A stretch of 64,000 bases of DNA, taken from NCBI GenBank assembly GCA_011109175.1, contig RDEW01000047.1, positions 144,324 to 208,323 on the forward strand. Reading direction: 5' to 3'. The position numbers were made by a program, and so were the translations under genes. Every line of letters begins with the position of its first letter. Position 1 is the first letter of the stretch. Positions 59,223-64,000 of the stretch are shown here, one piece after another. The notes under the pieces are model-generated. The model ran no database searches. It was not told the DNA's origin and worked only from the letters and a program-made list of their open reading frames with translations. The DNA is from Dicyema japonicum. Its lineage: Eukaryota > Dicyemida > Rhombozoa > Dicyemidae.

Positions 59223-60364
59223 AGTAAGGAGAGACTATATTTACCCCGTGATAAATTCGGCCGTGGACTGTGTGGAGTAGTCCAACTAAGTGAGCTTATC
59301 CTAATGCGAATGCACGACACCCTGATAGCTAAGTCAAGTGTGTCTGCTAGGAAGCACGCCATAATAACGACCGAGAAAACACGGGCAACCCACCTAGGCA
59401 CTATCAGATTTTTTTTGTCTGCTAAGTATGGTGTTGATGATGGTGGGCTAGTAAATGTGAAGGCGTTGATCGAATTACAATATAATAATTTGATGGAAAA
59501 GATCAACTTAAAAAGCCTTCATAAGGTCCTTTTCAGAGCATTGGACAACCCACATGTCGACCTTAAGTCGTCGACAATATGGCTAAAATACGGTGACAAC
59601 TCACCTCGATCGGAGGCGTTGTAACGTATATGCAAGACCGCAATATTTTTTGGGGTCGATCAACAAATACATGTCCCCACTGTAAGTCAAGGAGCATGTC
59701 GGTTGATCATTTAGCCACTCGATGTGGATCCATGCTCTGCCACGACTATGTGTGGAGGCATAACGAGGTAGTAAGGAGTCTTCATCTTCTACTATGCAAT
59801 AAGTATGGTATTCGCCACACCAGAAAGTTGCGGACTCATAAGGTGCAATCTGTAGTAGAGAACACCAGGGTCCAAATTAAGGTAGACAGTGTTATCCGTA
59901 CCTCGGTGCTAGTCAAGCACAATAAACCGGACATTGTGGTACACCATAAGGAGTCTGGCCAAGTCCTTATCATAGAAGTTGGTATCACGTCTCAAGACCG
60001 TTTGCAGACTGTGGAGGTGGAGAAAAAAAGGAAGTATGACTTTCTTGCAAACGAGATGGGGCAGATGCTTGGTTGCAAGGTCCTCGTTATTCCTATAGTA
60101 ATGACGTGGGAAGAAATTGCAACAAAGTACCACAAGGGTTATCTGAAGCAGTTGGGGGTAGATAGGAAGCTCCAGGCCTATCTACAGTCCACTGTGTTAA
60201 AGCGGACCCTAGAGAGCTTGACACTGGAGTATAGGAGGCAGAGCCCTGAGATGCCATATGGGCAGAGGGTTCAATTTGACAATGCGCTCTCGGAGTTGTT
60301 TCAGCAACCAGAATCGAACCTGCCTGAGGAGGCTGGCGAACAGGCAGGCGAGGAAGGTTGTTAA
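59223..60364 (+). pseudogene. R2/R4-like LINE 3' end: zinc knuckle plus restriction-like endonuclease
   Basis: Truncated at its 5' side only about 65 bp after the CFAP54 stop. It begins in frame with ERLYLPRDKFGRGL, the block that follows the thumb in RLE-type LINEs, and runs to 59,624. After a frame shift, 59,630-60,364 (244 aa) has CPHCKSRSMSVDHLATRC (C-x2-C-x8-H-x4-C zinc motif) and NKPDIVVHHKESGQVLIIEV, the K-PD-x12-E catalytic core of the PD-(D/E)XK endonuclease. A downstream EKKRKYDFLANEMG helix supplies a candidate further lysine. The nuclease residues are intact although the element is truncated. The clade (R2, R4, NeSL or other) needs a tree. Confidence 0.82.
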
Positions 60365-60429
60365 TTAATAAATATATTAACTTTTTTATTGTTTGTTAAA
60401 TAAAGGTCTAAAATTAAAAATTAGTAATT

Positions 60430-60715
60430 AAAAGTTAAGAAATTTGGATGGCCATGTTGTTTCCTCTGACGATAGCTATTGAGATACGCTCTCGAAGCCA
60501 TCCAGTCTCATGTAGATCCTTGTTGACCCTCTTTGATCATTGAGCTGATCCGATGGACCAGATCACCAGCTAGTGGGCCAAAGATTCCTGAAGTCTCAAC
60601 AGCAAATAGGACAAAAAATTGATTCTCCGTTATGCTATGGTACTTCCTTCTCTTCTGATCTTCGGCTTGCTTAGAGAAATGATCTGGGTCCGAGACTGAA
60701 CGGGCAAATCTTTTT
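60430..60715 (-). pseudogene. RLE-LINE C-terminal fragment
   Basis: Close copy of 7,620-7,895 (both contain GAGATACGCTCTCGAAGCCA and TCCAGTCTCA). The minus strand reads KYHSITENQFFVLFAVETSG then stops. It sits head-to-head with the preceding RLE element and is a separate, older insertion. Confidence 0.65.
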
Positions 60716-60964
60716 AATTACATTGATATTTATCATCACACATCAGATATAGGGTTTCCTGACCATTAACGTCACTTTCCCGACCAATACCGTAATTAAA
60801 TTTTTAAGGGCAAAAAACAAAAAAATAAAAAAATTATGTAACAAGCAACAAATTAAAAAAATATGCAATGATAATTCTTTAGATAAACGTCTTGGTAAAT
60901 ACCGTATCATTCTTCTGAAAAAACCCTGAACAACCATTTTGGGGAATATTTTCGAATCCTTTTT

Positions 60965-61800
60965 TAATTAGAGTCAATGATTTTTTTCATTTTCAGACTT
61001 TCTCTGAAAACATAATTTTTACATGTGCTGAATACATTCTCAATGGAATTGAGAAGTGGTGAGTAAGGGGGTAAATATACAACACGTAGGTTTTCTGTTT
61101 CGATCAATTCTTTAGACCCTGTATAATCATGAATACGGACATCACAAAAAATAAAGATCAGGTTTCAGTTCCTTCTTCATAACAAAGATTTTTTAAGGAT
61201 TCCAGAAAGATCTTAAAATCCTCCACGTTAACAGATCTTTCGTTTACATGGTGGTTAAGCATACCATATTTAGGCATTGATGCATTGACTGACATATTTC
61301 TGGTTTTGAGGGCCCCTACTTGAATTTAAGCATAAAATCCTGAAACTGGTTTTCCACGTCTTGGCTTTAAGGATACTGAAAATCCCGCATCATATATAGT
61401 TAAGAATTGACAGTCGTCAACAATTAATAACAAATTATTGAATTTTTGGGCATAGTAAAATCTGTTTTCAGTAGTTACAATTTTGCCTCTGACACAGAAG
61501 TCGCCGTTTTCAACTTATAATTGAAATCTATTAGCCGTGTGTCGATTGTGCTCCAGCCACAGGTTATGGAATACCTCTCCTATACATTTTTAACATATTA
61601 GTAATAGTAGCATCCTCGTCTATCCAAAATTTGATATGTTTATATGTTCCGTGGTTAGTTTCGTCCTACTGTCACCACCGCAAAAAGTTGTCGTGAATAC
61701 ACTCTGTTTCAGAAATTTTGAAACAATCCCCAAAATAGTTGTTTTTGAAATGTTCAAAATACGTGAAATAGTTGTATTGTCACAACATTTTTATATAATA
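60965..61800 (-). pseudogene. Tc1/IS630-like DDE transposase remnant
   Basis: Minus-strand pieces in order: TTISRILNISKTTILGIVSK (helix-turn-helix), WIDEDATITNML, DAGFSVSLKPRRGKPVSGF (first catalytic D region), NMSVNASMPKYGMLNHHVNE, IFCDVRIHDYTGSKEL (second D) and VVYLPPYSPLLNSIENVFST (third catalytic E). Together they form the order expected of a Tc1/mariner-IS630 transposase with a paired-type N-terminus. Many frame breaks; terminal repeats not found. Its 5' part ends where LINE-A begins at 61,814. Confidence 0.8.
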
Positions 61801-61833
61801 CAATATTCTATATTTTTTTGGTGAGGTGGTGAC

Positions 61834-63360
61834 GTGCCTCGTTTCTTGATTGGATCGCAATTGAGAAAAATGTCTAAAAGGCAATGGATACAAAGGGATG
61901 CATCTAGTATAAAAGTTCTTACGTTCAATGCTAGAGGCTTATCTACGACCTGGTCGAGGAAGATTCTCTGTGATGACCTGGAGAGATACGACGTATTTAT
62001 TGGGTACTTACAAAAAACGAAAGTTACTTGTAGCCTTGATGAGAACTTTGGCGAATATCGAATTATATGTCAGCCGAGCGACTCAAAACATTATGGACTT
62101 GGATTTGCCATCCACTCAAAGTTGACAAGTGCAGTCCACCGTATATGTAGTGTGAATGACAAGATCTGTGTTATACAAACCGACTTACCACCTTCGAAGA
62201 GCTTTCTGACAATTGTAAATGTTTATGCGCCACACTGCGAAAGAGTAGCGAAAGATCCGACAGAACTAGACGACTTCTATTCAACACTGTTACGGACGTA
62301 CAACGAATATGAGTCGTCATCACTAATACTCATTGCTGGGGATTTGAATGCAAAAGTCGGGATGAAGAATAACCCGGATGATGTTTTCTTGGGAGAACAT
62401 GGACGTGGAATAAGAAATTTACCCGGGACAATACTTGGTCACTTTTGTATGGCAAACAACCTTTTCCTATGCAATACTGCATTTACGCATCCTGCCTGCC
62501 ACAAAACTACGTGGATGGGGAAGCGAAGGAACTCAGAAGGAAAGCTGGTTCCAATATACAACCAAATCGATTATGTCATATGCCGGGCTAAAGACAAACA
62601 CCTTCTAGTAAACGCACGTTCATATGAAGGTTCGACGACTGTCAGCGACCACAAGATGGTTATTGCGACCTTCACCCTGAAAAAACATGCCACTAAATAC
62701 AGGAATGCAAAAAATCACGAATTTGAAAAAATCAGAGGCGACTACGCGACTGAAAGGCTGATTTCTCAACCGGAGATTACTGAGAGATATCAACAATACA
62801 TTCAGACTAATTTGCAGGACGTATTGGTGGATACCACGCTAGAAGACGCCTGGAAACGCACAAAGGACACCATCAACGAAGCTGCTGAAGCATGTCTTGG
62901 CAAAAGGGAGAATAGTAAAATGCACCTGAAGGCTATTCATCCAGATGTTCCCGAGCTTGCGAAAAGTCTAAAAGAAATAAATATGAGAAAATCAAATGCC
63001 ACTGACACTAATGCGATAAAAGCCCTTCAAGGCGAAAGACAACGTGTCAGAAGAAAAATAAAGGGTCTGAACAAGAAGCTTTTCATAGAAGAAATAGCCT
63101 CCTGTATAGAAGAAGTAAACAAAGTGAAAGACAACGCACAGGTGTACGTCGCTGCCCGTTTGTTGCGGCGAACAAACCAAAGTCGACTAACCATAAAAGA
63201 CGAGAACGGTAAGCTGATACTGAACACCAAAGAACAAACTGAAGCCATCGCGGCTCACTTTGAGAAGCTTTTCAACATCAAAACCATAGAAATCCACCCA
63301 TTTGATGGAAGGCCAAGACATTACGCAAAGTCTGGGCAAACATTGTGCTTGAACGAATAA
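61834..63360 (+). pseudogene. LINE-A ORF, endonuclease plus linker (508 aa), catalytic Glu replaced
   Basis: APE-type endonuclease: VLTFNARGLSTTWSRKILCD, then LQKTKV where the 4,074 copy has LQETKI, so the metal-binding glutamate is lysine. NVYAPHCE, LIAGDLNAKVG, the ACHKTTW block and VSDHKMVI are intact. A basic coiled linker (QGERQRVRRKIKGLNKKLF) follows. Without the glutamate, nicking should be lost or severely reduced. The long open frame shows that the insertion is fairly young. It stops at 63,360 at the internal deletion. Confidence 0.85.
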
Positions 63361-64000
63361 AAGGACCTGCTTACAAATACCTATCAGATAGTCAAAGTGG
63401 TTTTCGAGAAGGGAGATCCACAGCTGATGCGGTCTGGAGTCACAGACGGAGGTGTGCAACATATCAAAGATACCGTAACGCCACCAATATTTTGGGAATT
63501 GACCTATCAAGAGCTTTTGATACGGTTAACAGGAACAAATTAATGGGGGTACTGAGCGGATTTCTTGATGAATCGAGTCTAAGGATGATCCGAATTCTAC
63601 TTTCTAACACTGAGCTCCTTGTGAGAGTCGGAAAAACCTATTCAAGAAAATTTGAAACAAATACGGGCACTCCACAAGGAGACTCTCTTTCTCCTCTACT
63701 ATTCACAATTTATTTGGAAGCCGCTATGAGGGAACTTAGACCGTCATACCAAGGAAAGACGGAAGAAGTAATCTACGCGGACGATGTAGACCTAATTTCT
63801 GAAGACAAAGAGGTCCTGGAAAACCTATTAGAAAAAGCACCAGATGTACTAGGGAAATGGTTTCTTACTGTGAACAGAGAAAAAACAGAACTCACAGAGA
63901 TAAGAAGGATGAGTAACGTCCTAGAAGAGAAGTGGCGACAAGTAAAGAAACTCGGTTCACTTATGGGAGATAGCGAAGATATTTTACGTAGGAAAACTCT
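63340..64000 (+). pseudogene. LINE-A reverse transcriptase domain (continues beyond window)
   Basis: Open in one frame to the edge: ERIKGPAYKYLSDSQSGFRE, GIDLSRAFDTVNRNKL (motif A), GTPQGDSLSPLLFTIYLEA (motif B), IYADDVDLIS (motif C), KLGSLMGDSEDILRRKT. All polymerase aspartates are present. The RT is out of frame with the upstream endonuclease because of the deletion at about 63,310-63,350. Confidence 0.85.

Larger units (their letters stand above)
61814..64000 (+). mobile_element. LINE-A, 5'-complete copy running off the right edge
   Basis: Begins with the same TTTTTGGTGAGGTGGTGACG as at 4,074. The endonuclease and linker are in one long frame; the RT is in another. Compared with the 4,074 copy, about 250 bp covering the linker end and RT fingers are missing near 63,310-63,350, which explains the frame change. 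The 3' half lies outside the window. Confidence 0.88.

Noticed and set aside
59630..60364. 244-aa frame as a host nuclease gene
   Set aside because: The upstream ERLYLPRD--GRGL segment in the adjacent frame and the CCHC-RLE layout show that it is the end of a LINE.

Overview
The window looks like draft nuclear DNA of a small metazoan, most probably a dicyemid (mesozoan). The host genes are animal genes: a tetraspanin, an NR5A/FTZ-F1-type nuclear receptor, SLC33A1, a DMXL/Rabconnectin-3 protein, two Spinster-like transporters, DPH7 and the ciliary protein CFAP54. They are split by extremely short GT-AG introns. About 35 introns could be placed by hand against the conserved protein frame, and all are 20-31 nt, mostly 21-25 nt. 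To my knowledge introns this short in an animal are best known from dicyemids. The species assignment is inference. DNA is AT-rich between genes.

Layout: 1-1,600 LINE remnants. 2,265-3,061 (-) tetraspanin. 4,074-7,350 a near full-length APE-type LINE ('LINE-A') interrupted by a tRNA-derived SINE ('SINE-1'). 7,375-9,345 mosaics of LINE pieces and a second SINE ('SINE-2'). About 11,000-12,116 (+) NR5A-like receptor. 12,117-20,450 repeat-rich: Tigger/pogo remnant, jockey-like RT, two pieces of a LINE family with a restriction-like endonuclease-like C-terminus ('RLE-LINE'), SINE-1. 20,615-22,186 (+) SLC33A1. 22,621-31,068 (+) DMXL. 31,355-38,215 repeats, including a hAT remnant. 38,578-39,983 and 41,559-42,949 (-) tandem Spinster paralogs with identical intron positions. 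43,070-48,122 repeats and a 787-base N gap. 48,126-49,147 (+) DPH7. 49,531-59,156 (+) CFAP54. 59,223-60,364 an R2/R4-like RLE LINE 3' end. 60,965-61,800 (-) Tc1/IS630-like transposase remnant. 61,814 to the right edge, another LINE-A copy.

How parts relate: the host genes are unrelated housekeeping, membrane and ciliary genes, packed with only 380-440 bp between SLC33A1 and DMXL and between DPH7 and CFAP54. The mobile fraction is better structured. LINE-A and SINE-1 share their 3' end (a short stem-loop region and a TAA-type tail), and SINE-1 copies carry 10-12 bp target-site duplications, so SINE-1 is probably moved by LINE-A. RLE-LINE copies instead end in TAAA repeats.

Quality warning: six isolated single Ns sit between two direct copies of the same 25-300 bp sequence, often slightly diverged. 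Several further direct duplications break reading frames, and frame breaks in three genes sit at homopolymers. These look like unmerged contig or haplotype overlaps and indel errors, so apparent pseudogenization of host genes should be treated with care.
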